Shown: positions 9,187 through 17,898 of the stretch, piece after piece | Layout: each line of letters begins with the position of its first letter | Numbering within the stretch: position 1 is the stretch's first letter | Source: Cohnella sp. WQ 127256 | Lineage (GTDB): Bacteria > Bacillota > Bacilli > Paenibacillales > Paenibacillaceae | Assembly (NCBI RefSeq): GCF_024519285.1 | Contig: NZ_JAMZCY010000008.1 | Location: 248,001 to 312,000 of the forward strand | Direction: 5' to 3' | DNA length: 64,000 bases | Position numbers and translations under genes: made by a program | Notes under the pieces: generated by a model | Seen by the model: only the letters and a program-made list of their open reading frames with translations | The model's database searches: none | Told to the model about the DNA's origin: nothing

Positions 9187-10011
9187 GTGCCACGATTAAT
9201 CGTAAGTCCAGAGAAGGAGTCGTCCGGAGAGCTTCCCGTGCTGTCGGTGACGCCGGAATCGGCGGGTTGGTCTTATGTCGGGTTCGCGATTCACCGGATG
9301 AAGCCCGGCGAGAAGCTAAATCGGATTACCGGGGATCGCGAGTTCTGCCTCGTTCTTCTCGGAGGTAAAGCAAACGTCTCGACAACTCGGAATACATGGG
9401 AAGCGATTGGGCAAAGAATGAGCGTTTTTGAGCAAATTCCGCCCTACTCCGTCTACGTTCCGAATGAGGATCGATTCGAGGTTGAGGCTTTGACCGAGGT
9501 TGAATTGGCGATAGCCGAAGCTCCTGGTCGTGGCAATTATCCCGCACGCCTGATCGAACCGGCCGACGTTGGTGTCGAGGTGAGAGGGCAGGGGAGTACC
9601 CAGCGATTCATCCATCATATTTTACCGGAGGAGCAACCTGCGGACAGCTTGCTCGTCGTCGAGGTGTTTACCCCGGCCGGTCATTGGTCCAGCTATCCTC
9701 CGCACAAGCACGACAGGGACGTGCTGCCAGAAGAGTCGCTACTGGAAGAAACGTATTATTACCGCATATCCCCAGAGCAAGGCTTTGCCATTCAGCGGGT
9801 GTATACGGACGATGGCTCGCTCGACGAGACGCTTGCGGTCAAAGACGGCGAAACGGTGCTTGTGCCGAAAGGCTATCATCCCGTGTCGGCTCCACCTGGC
9901 TACGAAGTCTATTATTTAAACGTCATGGCGGGTCCGAGCCGCGTCTGGAAAATTCGGAACGATCCAGATCACGAGTGGCTCGCAAGCCCCGGAAACATAG
10001 CTAAAGATTGA
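9187..10011 (+). CDS. iolB: 5-deoxy-glucuronate isomerase (IolB)
   Basis: A 274-residue bicupin enzyme that isomerises 5-deoxy-D-glucuronate to 5-dehydro-2-deoxygluconate. The metal-site segments HWSSYPPHKHD and EETYYYRISPEQGFAIQRVYTDD, followed by VLVPKGYHPVSAPPGYEVYYLNVMAG, are characteristic of IolB. The GTG at 9187 is taken as start because GGGAGGT lies at 9174-9180; the longer frame from 9133 would run inside iolG. It is the last structural gene of the operon, 91 bases before the regulator. Confidence 0.93.
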   Translation: MPRLIVSPEKESSGELPVLSVTPESAGWSYVGFAIHRMKPGEKLNRITGDREFCLVLLGGKANVSTTRNTWEAIGQRMSVFEQIPPYSVYVPNEDRFEVEALTEVELAIAEAPGRGNYPARLIEPADVGVEVRGQGSTQRFIHHILPEEQPADSLLVVEVFTPAGHWSSYPPHKHDRDVLPEESLLEETYYYRISPEQGFAIQRVYTDDGSLDETLAVKDGETVLVPKGYHPVSAPPGYEVYYLNVMAGPSRVWKIRNDPDHEWLASPGNIAKD

Positions 10012-10102
10012 TATTGCAAAGGGATTCGAATAATCGGATAATAGCCCAATAGAGGACGCCAGAGTTTTACTCCCGTCTAACCGATTATGAATGAGGTTGC
10101 AT

Positions 10103-11119
10103 ATGAAAGCGACGACAATATACGACGTGGCCAAGGAAGCGGGAGTGTCCATCGCGACCGTCTCCAATGTCATCAATGACAAAGGCAACGTCGGAAAGAA
10201 GAAGCGGGAAGAAATTTTTAAGGTCATGGAGCGCTTGCAGTATAAGCCCAGCGTGATCGCCTCCGCCTTAATGGGGAAGAAGACTTACACGCTCGGCCTA
10301 CTTATACCGGATGTATCCAACCCGTTTTTCTCGGAGATAGCCCGTTCGGTTGAAGATTTGGCTCATTCCGAAGGGTACAGCGTCATCGTGTGCAGCACGG
10401 ATAACAAGGACGAACGCGTCGAGAAATATATTCACCTGCTGGAGCAGAAAAGCGTAGACGGCATCCTGATCGGTACGGGTGTCGATAACGCAGACATTCT
10501 GACGCAATTGTCGGAGAAATCGGTTCCAATCGTCATGATCGCCCGCGAAACCTCTGAGATTTCCGTTCACAGCGTGCTGACGGACGACTTCAAGGGCGGC
10601 TCTCTCGCCGCGGGTCATATGCTGCAGCACGGTCACGAGAGAATGGCGATCTTGTCCGAGAACGCCAATGTCAGCAGCAGCGTCGAACGGGTGAGAGGAT
10701 TCAGGTTTGCGCTGTTCGAAGCAGGAAAGACGATAAGCGACGATCAAATCCTTCCTTGCCATTCGGGCATTAAGGATGGGAAGATAGCGGCATCGCTGTT
10801 GCTGCAATCGGACAGTCGGCCGACAGCCATCTTCTGCTGTAACGACATTCTTGCCATCGGGGCGCTGCAGGCTGCTAAGGAAAACGGGGTAAGGGTGCCC
10901 GAACAATTATCGATTATCGGCTTCGATAATACACTATTGTCGACCGTGGTCAGTCCGGCATTGACGACGATCTCGCAACCGATGGATGAGATGGTAAAGC
11001 TGGCATTTGGTTTACTTATCGCAACCCCCGAAGGCGGCGGAGACGAGATCAAGCAAAGAATCGTCATGCAACCCGAGCTGGTCGTTCGCGAATCGACAGG
11101 TCCATCGCCGAAGGAATAA
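10103..11119 (+). CDS. LacI-family transcriptional regulator, probable iol repressor
   Basis: A 338-residue LacI/GalR protein. The N-terminal helix-turn-helix reads TTIYDVAKEAGVSIATVSNVINDKGNVGKKKREEIFKVM, followed by a hinge helix and a periplasmic-binding-like effector domain (IPDVSNPFFSEIARSVED, VDGILIGTG, FCCNDILAIGALQA, IGFDNTLLSTVVSPALTTI). Start ATG at 10103 follows GAGG at 10092-10096; the first in-frame codon at 10091 is not preferred. Its place directly after iolB and the AAGCGCTT palindromes at the iol promoter suggest it is the local inositol-responsive repressor, analogous to IolQ of Geobacillus rather than the DeoR-type IolR of Bacillus subtilis. That functional link is inference. 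Confidence 0.88.
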   Translation: MKATTIYDVAKEAGVSIATVSNVINDKGNVGKKKREEIFKVMERLQYKPSVIASALMGKKTYTLGLLIPDVSNPFFSEIARSVEDLAHSEGYSVIVCSTDNKDERVEKYIHLLEQKSVDGILIGTGVDNADILTQLSEKSVPIVMIARETSEISVHSVLTDDFKGGSLAAGHMLQHGHERMAILSENANVSSSVERVRGFRFALFEAGKTISDDQILPCHSGIKDGKIAASLLLQSDSRPTAIFCCNDILAIGALQAAKENGVRVPEQLSIIGFDNTLLSTVVSPALTTISQPMDEMVKLAFGLLIATPEGGGDEIKQRIVMQPELVVRESTGPSPKE

Positions 11120-11320
11120 GCATTCGCTTTACATGTCGTGGAGGAGGGCGTTCAGCCCGAACTTCCCACAGCTGATTTGCAAGCATTACCCAACAACATG
11201 AGAAGCTCGCCTAAGATTCGATGAATGAATGCGTTTGGGTACGATACAAACGCTAACTCCCCTCTCAACGCAGATTGATGCGAAGAGACGGGGCAATCGG
11301 ATCCCTTTTTAGAAGATAAT

Positions 11321-11334
11321 TTAAAGCGTTTACA
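11321..11334 (+). promoter_or_regulatory. cre-like catabolite repression site
   Basis: TTAAAGCGTTTACA matches the CcpA site consensus TGWAANCGNTNWCA at all but the second base. It lies about 50 bases upstream of the putative -35 box. Confidence 0.5.
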
Positions 11335-11385
11335 TCATCAGATAGCTTAACGTAAAGCTCAGAGTTTACGAAAATTGTTGTTTAA

Positions 11386-11415
11386 TTTACATGTCGATTA
11401 AACCGGTTTAATAAT
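11386..11415 (+). promoter_or_regulatory. Putative promoter of the transporter operon
   Basis: -35 TTTACA (11386-11391) and -10 AATAAT (11410-11415) are 18 bases apart. The first ATTAAACCGGTTTAAT operator fills the spacer and enters the -10 box. Confidence 0.5.
11397..11412. promoter_or_regulatory. LacI-type operator, copy 1 (ATTAAACCGGTTTAAT)
   Basis: A perfect 16-base palindrome with central CCGG, identical to a second copy 68 bases downstream. It overlaps the putative core promoter, as expected for a repressor site. Confidence 0.75.
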
Positions 11416-11464
11416 TGGGGCTTATGCTGAACTAGTAGGTGTCGGACGTCCTAAATACGAATAA

Positions 11465-11480
11465 ATTAAACCGGTTTAAT
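11465..11480. promoter_or_regulatory. LacI-type operator, copy 2 (ATTAAACCGGTTTAAT)
   Basis: Exact repeat of the upstream operator, placed in the probable 5' leader, 68 bases centre to centre. The likely ligand is the LacI protein encoded at 18487-19533 inside this cluster. Confidence 0.75.
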
Positions 11481-11515
11481 ACATGAAATAACTAAGGGAG
11501 GTGAGGCCGGAGCGA

Positions 11516-11581
11516 ATGCGTAATTGTGATGTATTGCGAAAGAAGAAGGGCAAGGCGCTAAAACATTCATGGAGGGGTTAA
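11516..11581 (+). CDS. Possible 21-residue leader peptide
   Basis: A short frame begins at ATG 11516, downstream of the strong Shine-Dalgarno-like GGGAGGTGAGG (11496-11506; spacing is long). It ends with TAA one base before the ATG of the binding-protein gene. The predicted peptide is very basic (KKKGK in the middle). The ribosome binding site of the next gene (GGAGGGG) lies within its last codons, so translation through it could affect initiation downstream. It could equally be chance. Confidence 0.3.
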   Translation: MRNCDVLRKKKGKALKHSWRG

Positions 11582-11582
11582 T

Positions 11583-13553
11583 ATGAAAAAAACCAGAATT
11601 TTCTTGGCACTTCTTGTAACAATGGCAGTCATCATCGCGGGCTGCGACAGCAATAATGCTGCGAAACCAAGCACATCCAAAGCTCCGGAACCTACAAAAG
11701 TCGCTCAGGAAACGGCTGTGGCTACCAGCTCGGGAACGGCTTCCAAGGAAGCGCCGATATTGGCGTCGCTCGTATCCGAAGGCAAGCTGCCTGCATTGGA
11801 TCAACGTCTGCCTACAGCATCCGACGTCATGGTCGAAAATGTCGTTGACGAAATCGGTCAATACGGTGGCGACTTGAACATGGCATGGAACGGTCCTTCC
11901 GACAAATGGGGCGTCGGAATGATGAACGAAGAAGCACTCTTCCGTTTCAATAAAGAAGGTAACGCGGTTGAACCGAACGTGGCCAAAGGCTACGAAGTCA
12001 ACGCGGATTCGACGGTATTCACGATCCATCTACGCGAAGGCATGAAATGGTCCGACGGCGTGCCGTTTACGGCCGACGACGTTCTGTTCTACTGGGAGCA
12101 CATGCTGACGAAAGAAACGTTCGGTAAGAAGATCTATGATGCATACTACTCGGTCGATCCGGTTACGGGCGACAAAGCGTTGGCAGAAGTGAAAAAAGTC
12201 GACGACCATACATTCACGGTGACGCACAAGTATCCAAGTGTTCAGTTCCTTGAGCGCGTTGCCATCGACAACAAGTGGTTCTTCGCTCCAGCGCATTTCC
12301 ACAAGACGATCTTGCCTGAATTTGTTGGCGATGCGAAGACGCTTGAGATTACGAAGCAATGGGGCTACGAGGATCCGAAGCAATTCTTGGTCGAGACAGG
12401 CTACTACTTCTGGTTGCATCCGCAAATCCCGACACTTGCCGCTTGGGTAGCGAAAACCGATCCAAACAGCGACCAATTTATTATGGAGCGTAACCCGTAC
12501 TACTGGAAGACGGACTCCGAAGGCAATCAACTTCCCTACTTGGATCGCATTGTGGAGAACAAAATCCAAGATCCAAGCCAATCGTTGCTTGGTACGCTGT
12601 CGGGTGAATTTAACTTCGCTACGATGGATACGACGAATTTCACCGTTCTAAAAGAGAATGAGAAAAGAGCCGACTACCGCGTTATTCCTTGGACGCAACC
12701 AACTTGGTCCAGCGCGGGCATTCAATTGAACCAAACGACGAAAGATCCGAACCTGAACAAGCTGTTCCAAGATATTCGTTTCAGAGAAGCAATCTCTATC
12801 GGAGTTAACCGTCAAGAGGTTTCAGACATCGTAACGAATGGACTGGCAGAGCCGATCCAAGCTTCCGTTCCGGAAGGCGTTATCGGCTATCAAGAAGGCT
12901 GGGCGCAGCATTGGGCGGAGTTCGATACGGAAAAAGCCAACAAGCTGCTTGATGAAATCGGGTTGACGAAGCGCGATAAAAACAACTTCCGCATGTTCGC
13001 TAATGGTGCTGATCTGACGCTGACTGTATACGAATCGGATCCGAACAAGAGCACATTCCTTGAATTACTCAGGAAATATTTTGAGGATATGGGTCTGAAA
13101 ATGAATGTGAAAATGGTAGAGGGTGGCGCACTCTTCGACTTGAAGTATGCGAACGAAGTGCCTATTCATACCGAGGTCATCTCGGTTGCGAACGTAGCAT
13201 TCCGTCCGGATACACTAGTACCGCTTCGGATTATTACACCTTGGTTCGGTCACTACGGTCTGTACACCCAATCGGGAGGCAAGGAAGGCGTGAAGCCGGA
13301 AGGCGATGTCGCCGAAATTCTCGCAATCTGGGATAAGATCAAAGCAAGCAAGAGTAAAGATGAGATCAATCAGCTTGCGAACGAAATCTACAAGCTTCAT
13401 ATGAAAAACCAATGGGTGATCGGTTACGCTGGCCCGACGCCGATGCTGCTCGTCGCGTCGAACAAACTGCACAATGTTCCATCCGGCCTCGTATGGGCTG
13501 ATGAATACCGCACGGTAGGTCATGCTCATCCGTCCCAATTTTTCCTCAAGTAA
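11583..13553 (+). CDS. Solute-binding lipoprotein, SBP_bac_5 (peptide/oligosaccharide) family
   Basis: A 656-residue extracellular binding subunit of an ABC importer. The signal peptide ends in lipobox IAGC with Cys21 lipidated; a low-complexity linker follows to about residue 80. The mature part has the family core: DLNMAWNGPSDKW, then FTIHLREGMKWSDGVPFTADDVLFYWEHML, PYYWKTDSEGNQLPYLDRI and FREAISIGVNRQEV. The family was first known for oligopeptides, but many members bind oligosaccharides such as xylo-, cello- or galacto-oligomers. Neighbouring glycosidases favour a sugar ligand here. Start ATG at 11583 follows GGAGGGG. A stem-loop without U-tract follows the gene. Confidence 0.9.
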   Translation: MKKTRIFLALLVTMAVIIAGCDSNNAAKPSTSKAPEPTKVAQETAVATSSGTASKEAPILASLVSEGKLPALDQRLPTASDVMVENVVDEIGQYGGDLNMAWNGPSDKWGVGMMNEEALFRFNKEGNAVEPNVAKGYEVNADSTVFTIHLREGMKWSDGVPFTADDVLFYWEHMLTKETFGKKIYDAYYSVDPVTGDKALAEVKKVDDHTFTVTHKYPSVQFLERVAIDNKWFFAPAHFHKTILPEFVGDAKTLEITKQWGYEDPKQFLVETGYYFWLHPQIPTLAAWVAKTDPNSDQFIMERNPYYWKTDSEGNQLPYLDRIVENKIQDPSQSLLGTLSGEFNFATMDTTNFTVLKENEKRADYRVIPWTQPTWSSAGIQLNQTTKDPNLNKLFQDIRFREAISIGVNRQEVSDIVTNGLAEPIQASVPEGVIGYQEGWAQHWAEFDTEKANKLLDEIGLTKRDKNNFRMFANGADLTLTVYESDPNKSTFLELLRKYFEDMGLKMNVKMVEGGALFDLKYANEVPIHTEVISVANVAFRPDTLVPLRIITPWFGHYGLYTQSGGKEGVKPEGDVAEILAIWDKIKASKSKDEINQLANEIYKLHMKNQWVIGYAGPTPMLLVASNKLHNVPSGLVWADEYRTVGHAHPSQFFLK

Positions 13554-13577
13554 GACAATCAGTCTGGTATTAAGGGC

Positions 13578-13607
13578 GGTAATGGGGAGATCGTGTTCCC
13601 CATTGCC
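13578..13607 (+). promoter_or_regulatory. Intercistronic stem-loop after the binding-protein gene
   Basis: GGTAATGGGGA (13578-13588) and TCCCCATTGCC (13597-13607) form an 11-base stem with one G-U pair and an 8-base loop. No T-run follows, so it is unlikely to be a full terminator. It may protect the upstream mRNA and raise binding-protein yield over the permeases. Confidence 0.55.
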
Positions 13608-13655
13608 GAGTTCCCGAATGAGGTTTTCAACAGCAATGGAGAGGATTGGGGAAGG

Positions 13656-14654
13656 ATGCTCCAATATTCGATTAAACGAATTCTGATGGCGATACCCGTT
13701 GTCATGTTCATTTCTTTCATCGTGTTCTATATCATTCAGCTTCCGCCGGGAGATTACGTTTCTAGCTATTCGGCGCAGATGATGGCGGCGGGAGATGTCA
13801 TGACGCAGGCCGATATGGACCAGATGCGTTCAAACCTGGGATTGGACCGACCGGTATATGAGCAATACGCGATATGGATCAAGAAGATCGTTCTGCATGG
13901 AGATTTCGGCTATTCGTTTAACTATAACAAGCCGGTTATGGAAGTCGTAAAGCAATATATGGGGCTGACGCTTGTCGTCTCGTTTGTCACGATGGCATTC
14001 CAGTATCTCGTGGCAATCCCAATCGGTATATACACAGCGGTCAAGCAGTATTCTGCAGGAGATTATTTTTTCTCGGGGATTAGCTTCCTTGGCATGGCAA
14101 CGCCTAACTTCTTGCTAGCGATTATTCTGATGTATCTTTCCTACACGTGGTTCGGAGATCCGCTCCTTGGATTGTTCTCTAACGAGTACGTCAACGCCGC
14201 CTGGTCGATGGCCAAAGCGGTCGATCTAATGAAGCACTTAGTCATACCAGTCATCGTCATCGGTTTGGCAAGCACCGCGGATCTCATTCGCGTTATGCGC
14301 GGTCAGATGCTGGACGAATTGAACAAGCCTAACGTCATCACAGCTAGAGCCAAAGGCTTGTCCGAAACGAAAATTCTGTTCAAATATCCGACACGCGCCG
14401 CATTGAATCCGATCGTCAGTACGTTTGGGTGGTCGTTGTCTTCGATTTTTACAGGCTCCACCATTACCGCTATCGTCTTGAATTTACCGATCCAAGGGCC
14501 TGTAATGTATAAAGCATTGCTCGGTCAAGACATGTATCTGGCAGGCTCGTGGCTGCTCTTCATGGCGCTGCTGACCGTGATCGGTACATTGATCTCCGAT
14601 ATTTTGCTCGCATGGCTCGATCCAAAAATCCGCACAGAGTTCAGGGGTAACTAA
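13656..14654 (+). CDS. ABC transporter permease, OppB/DppB type
   Basis: A 332-residue inner-membrane permease. It opens MLQYSIKRILMAIPVVMFISFIVFYII, the usual first helix of DppB/OppB proteins, followed by the extracellular segment LGLDRPVYEQYAIWIKKIVLHGDFGYSF, five more hydrophobic segments and the EAA-type loop ITARAKGLSETKILFKYPTRAALNPI that contacts the ATPase. Start ATG at 13656 is preferred (GGAGAGG upstream); the longer frame from 13593 would include the stem-loop. It is co-transcribed with the neighbouring transporter genes. Confidence 0.92.
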   Translation: MLQYSIKRILMAIPVVMFISFIVFYIIQLPPGDYVSSYSAQMMAAGDVMTQADMDQMRSNLGLDRPVYEQYAIWIKKIVLHGDFGYSFNYNKPVMEVVKQYMGLTLVVSFVTMAFQYLVAIPIGIYTAVKQYSAGDYFFSGISFLGMATPNFLLAIILMYLSYTWFGDPLLGLFSNEYVNAAWSMAKAVDLMKHLVIPVIVIGLASTADLIRVMRGQMLDELNKPNVITARAKGLSETKILFKYPTRAALNPIVSTFGWSLSSIFTGSTITAIVLNLPIQGPVMYKALLGQDMYLAGSWLLFMALLTVIGTLISDILLAWLDPKIRTEFRGN

Positions 14655-14657
14655 CCG

Positions 14658-15803
14658 ATGAAAACACTGCCCGTATTCAGGAGACACAAGACGGAGGCGC
14701 ATAAGCCGCCCGCGGACAAGGACTTGAACTACAGCTCGCAATGGAGCCTTATTTTTATCAAGTTCAAGAAGCATAAGCTTGCGCGGATCAGTATGTATGT
14801 TCTCGGTTTTCTATACACGATCGCCTTGTTCGCGCAATTTATCGCGCCGTACAGCCTACAAAGCTATGATAGTAAATACGTTAACGCACCACCGATGACA
14901 CTGCGATTCGTGGACGGCGACGGCAAGTTCCATATTCAGCCGTTCGTGTACGAGCTGAAGTCGGATCGCGACCCAGATACGATGCGTAAAATATTCGTCG
15001 CGAATAAGGAGAAGCGTTATTCGCTGCAATTGTTCGCCAAAGGCGAGAAATACAAATTCCTCGGATTGATCTCGACCGATCGGCATTTGTTCGGGGTCGA
15101 GCAGCCAGGGCGTCTATTCATGCTAGGGACAGACTCGATGGGTAGAGACATGTTCTCGCGCATCGTGCTCGGCAGCCAAATTTCGCTCAGCATTCCGCTC
15201 GTCGGCGTCGCGATCAGCTTCGTGCTCGGCATTTTTATCGGGGGCATCTCTGGTTATTTCGGGGGCTGGATCGACTCGCTCATCCAACGGATTATTGAAA
15301 TCATTCGTTCGTTCCCGACGCTTCCGCTATGGATGGCGTTATCGGCAGCGATCCCGCCGCGAATACCGATCGTGACGATGTACTTGTATATCGTCATCAT
15401 CTTCGCCTTCATCGGCTGGACAGATCTGGCGCGCGTCGTGCGGGGCAAGTTTATTTCGCTTAAAAACGAAGATTATGTCATCGCTGCGAAGATCGCAGGT
15501 GTCGGCAATACGAAGATTATTTTGAAGCATTTGCTTCCGGGCTTCCTTAGTTATTTGGTCGTCGCCACGACGCTCGCGATTCCACACATGATTATCGGCG
15601 AGACGGCGATGAGCTTCCTTGGCTTGGGCATTCGCTCACCGGCGACAAGCTGGGGCGTGCTGCTGCAGGAGGCGCAGAAGATTGAGAACGTCGCATTGTA
15701 CCCGTGGAAGCTCATCCCGCTCGGCGTCGTAATTATGACGGTGTTGGCTTACAACTTTCTAGGCGACGGATTAAGGGATGCCGCGGACCCGTACAAGAAA
15801 TAG
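14658..15803 (+). CDS. ABC transporter permease, OppC/DppC type, with enlarged external loop
   Basis: A 381-residue partner permease. A first membrane helix lies at about residues 45-65 (MYVLGFLYTIALFAQFIAPY). A ~90-residue hydrophilic region follows, longer than in ordinary DppC (the VDGDGKFHIQPFVYELKSDRDPD segment), and then the FMLGTDSMGRDMFSRIVLGSQISL motif typical of OppC. The coupling loop reads VIAAKIAGVGNTKIILKHLLPG. It lies three bases after the OppB-like gene. The enlarged loop is seen in a branch of OppC proteins and may help contact a large binding protein. Confidence 0.92.
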   Translation: MKTLPVFRRHKTEAHKPPADKDLNYSSQWSLIFIKFKKHKLARISMYVLGFLYTIALFAQFIAPYSLQSYDSKYVNAPPMTLRFVDGDGKFHIQPFVYELKSDRDPDTMRKIFVANKEKRYSLQLFAKGEKYKFLGLISTDRHLFGVEQPGRLFMLGTDSMGRDMFSRIVLGSQISLSIPLVGVAISFVLGIFIGGISGYFGGWIDSLIQRIIEIIRSFPTLPLWMALSAAIPPRIPIVTMYLYIVIIFAFIGWTDLARVVRGKFISLKNEDYVIAAKIAGVGNTKIILKHLLPGFLSYLVVATTLAIPHMIIGETAMSFLGLGIRSPATSWGVLLQEAQKIENVALYPWKLIPLGVVIMTVLAYNFLGDGLRDAADPYKK

Positions 15804-15835
15804 TCCATTATACAGGAGACAAGCGAGGGGATAGT

Positions 15836-16885
15836 GTGACGACTCAAACGGCGCAAACGGCCAATAAAGGGCAGTCCCTGCTCTCCGTGCAGGACCTGAA
15901 AATCCGGATTCAGATGGATAAAGGAGTCATGCATGCGGTAGACGGGGTCGATTTCGAGATTAAGCGAGGCAAGACTCTCGGTTTGGTAGGGGAGTCGGGC
16001 TGCGGTAAAAGCTTGACGAGCCGGTCGATTATCGGCATCAATCCGAAAGAGTGCGAGACGACTGGCATCATTCAATACGATTCCGCGATGGACTCGTCGG
16101 AACCGCTAGATTTATTATCCCTGCACCCGAACAGCAAGCAGATCCGATCCATTCGCGGGCGTAAAATCGCGATGATCTTCCAGGAGCCGATGACCGCGTT
16201 CTCTCCGATGTATACGATCGGCAATCAGATCATGGAAGCGATCCGAATTCACCGGACGAAAAACAAGAAGGAAGCGAAGAAGATTGCGCTCGAAATGCTT
16301 AGCAAAGTAGGTATTTCCGATCAAGAGAAACGTTTTAATCAATATCCGCACGAATTTTCCGGGGGCATGCGCCAACGGGCGATGATCTCGATGGCGCTCT
16401 CGTGCAATCCAGAGCTGCTCATCGCCGATGAGCCGACTACCGCGCTGGACGTAACCATTCAGGCGCAGGTGTTGGAGCTTATGAAATCGCTGCAGCAAGA
16501 ATTCGGAATGGCCATTCTTCTCGTGACGCACGATCTCGGCATCATTGCGCAGATGTGTGACGAGGTCGCCGTCATGTATTTGGGAAAGATTGTCGAGCAG
16601 GCGCCGGTAAGGGAGCTGTTCAGTAATCCGAAGCATCCGTATACGAAGGGCTTGATGAAGTCGATGCCGCGTCTTGGCGGTGGCAAGGGCCAGCGACTGG
16701 ATTCGATCGAGGGCTCCGTACCGATGCCGATAGACATGCCACCGATGTGTGGCTTCTACGATCGCTGCAAGGATCGAATCGAAGGCGTGTGCAATGCGCG
16801 AGCAGTCCGCAAAACACAGATTTCCGAACAGCATTCAGTGAAATGTTTCTTGTATTCGGATGAGCGTGGAGGAGAGCCGCAATGA
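15836..16885 (+). CDS. ABC transporter ATP-binding protein, OppD/DppD type
   Basis: A 349-residue ATPase. Walker A is [12 protein letters not shown], the Q-loop lies in [12 protein letters not shown], the signature is [11 protein letters not shown], and Walker B is [12 protein letters not shown] with the switch His in VTHDLG. The C-terminal oligopeptide/dipeptide extension has the Cys-containing [16 protein letters not shown] segment. Start is the GTG at 15836 with GAGGGG at 15825-15830; the longer frame overlaps the permease gene. The stop overlaps the next ATPase start by four bases. Confidence 0.93.
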   Translation: MTTQTAQTANKGQSLLSVQDLKIRIQMDKGVMHAVDGVDFEIKRGKTLGLVGESGCGKSLTSRSIIGINPKECETTGIIQYDSAMDSSEPLDLLSLHPNSKQIRSIRGRKIAMIFQEPMTAFSPMYTIGNQIMEAIRIHRTKNKKEAKKIALEMLSKVGISDQEKRFNQYPHEFSGGMRQRAMISMALSCNPELLIADEPTTALDVTIQAQVLELMKSLQQEFGMAILLVTHDLGIIAQMCDEVAVMYLGKIVEQAPVRELFSNPKHPYTKGLMKSMPRLGGGKGQRLDSIEGSVPMPIDMPPMCGFYDRCKDRIEGVCNARAVRKTQISEQHSVKCFLYSDERGGEPQ

Positions 16886-17898
16886 CGAAACCGATTCTCG
16901 ACGTCGTAAGCTTAAATAAAGATTTCCAAGTCAAGTCCAAGAAAGCCTTATTTGCCAAGCCGAACCATGTGCGTGTGCTGGACGATATCTCCTTTGAATT
17001 GTACGAGGGTGAGACGCTTAGCATCGTCGGTGAGTCGGGCTGCGGCAAGACAACGCTAGGCAGATGTATCGTTAAAGGAGTTAGCGCTTCTTCTGGCGAA
17101 GTGAACTATTACACAGACCAGGATGAGAGGGTTAACTTCCTGAAGCTGAAGGGCAAGGAAGCGAAGCGATTGAGACGGGATATCCAGATGATTTTCCAGG
17201 ATCCATACTCTTCGCTTAGTCCTAGAATGAGCGTGTTCGACATCATCTCGGAGCCCCTTGTTGCTAACTTCAAGCTGAAGCGATCGGAAGTCGAAGCTAA
17301 AGTGACGGAAATCGCCGAGAAGACGGGGCTGAATGCCAGCTACTTGATGCGTTACCCCCATGCGTTCTCCGGCGGACAGAGGCAGCGCATCGCCATCGCT
17401 CGGGCGCTGATTACGCAGCCACGGTTAATCGTATGCGATGAAGCGGTATCGGCACTAGACGTGTCGATTCAAGCGCAGATCATTAACCTGCTGAAGGACT
17501 TGCAGGAGCAATTCAAGATTACGTATATTTTCATTTCACATGATCTGTCGATCGTTCAGAACATCTCAGATCGCGTCGCGGTCATGCACTTGGGTAGAAT
17601 CGTCGAACTGGCTACGACGGAATCGCTTTTCGGCGACCCTAAGCACCCCTATACGGAAGCGTTAATGTCGGCCGTTCCTCAGCCCGATCCGGAAGCTCAG
17701 AAGAGCCGGATCATTCTCGAAGGAGAGGTGCCGAATCCGGCAAATCCCCCGAGCGGCTGCCACTTCCATCCGCGCTGCGCCTATCGCACCGAGAAATGCT
17801 CGCAGCAAGCGCCGGAGCTTCGCGAAGTCGGCGAAAACCACTTCGTCGCTTGCCATTACGCAGAACAACTAAACTTGAGAGGTGTACAACATGATTGA
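16882..17898 (+). CDS. ABC transporter ATP-binding protein, OppF/DppF type
   Basis: A 338-residue ATPase, partner of the previous one. Walker A is GESGCGKTTLGR, Q-loop IFQDPYSSLSPRM, signature FSGGQRQRIAI, Walker B LIVCDEAVSALD (Ala replaces the more usual Pro after Glu, still consistent with function), and switch His in ISHDLS. The C-terminal Cys motif GCHFHPRCAYRTEKC matches the OppF extension. The start forms ATGA with the OppD stop. The last eight bases overlap the HAD gene. Confidence 0.93.
   Translation: MTKPILDVVSLNKDFQVKSKKALFAKPNHVRVLDDISFELYEGETLSIVGESGCGKTTLGRCIVKGVSASSGEVNYYTDQDERVNFLKLKGKEAKRLRRDIQMIFQDPYSSLSPRMSVFDIISEPLVANFKLKRSEVEAKVTEIAEKTGLNASYLMRYPHAFSGGQRQRIAIARALITQPRLIVCDEAVSALDVSIQAQIINLLKDLQEQFKITYIFISHDLSIVQNISDRVAVMHLGRIVELATTESLFGDPKHPYTEALMSAVPQPDPEAQKSRIILEGEVPNPANPPSGCHFHPRCAYRTEKCSQQAPELREVGENHFVACHYAEQLNLRGVQHD

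Larger units (their letters stand above)
11120..11582 (+). other. Long regulatory gap between the iol regulator and the oligosaccharide transporter operon
   Basis: A 463-base stretch with no convincing long gene. It holds a cre-like site, a promoter, two identical 16-base operators and a possible 21-codon leader peptide, each listed separately. Nothing else is seen in 11120-11320. Confidence 0.7.
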
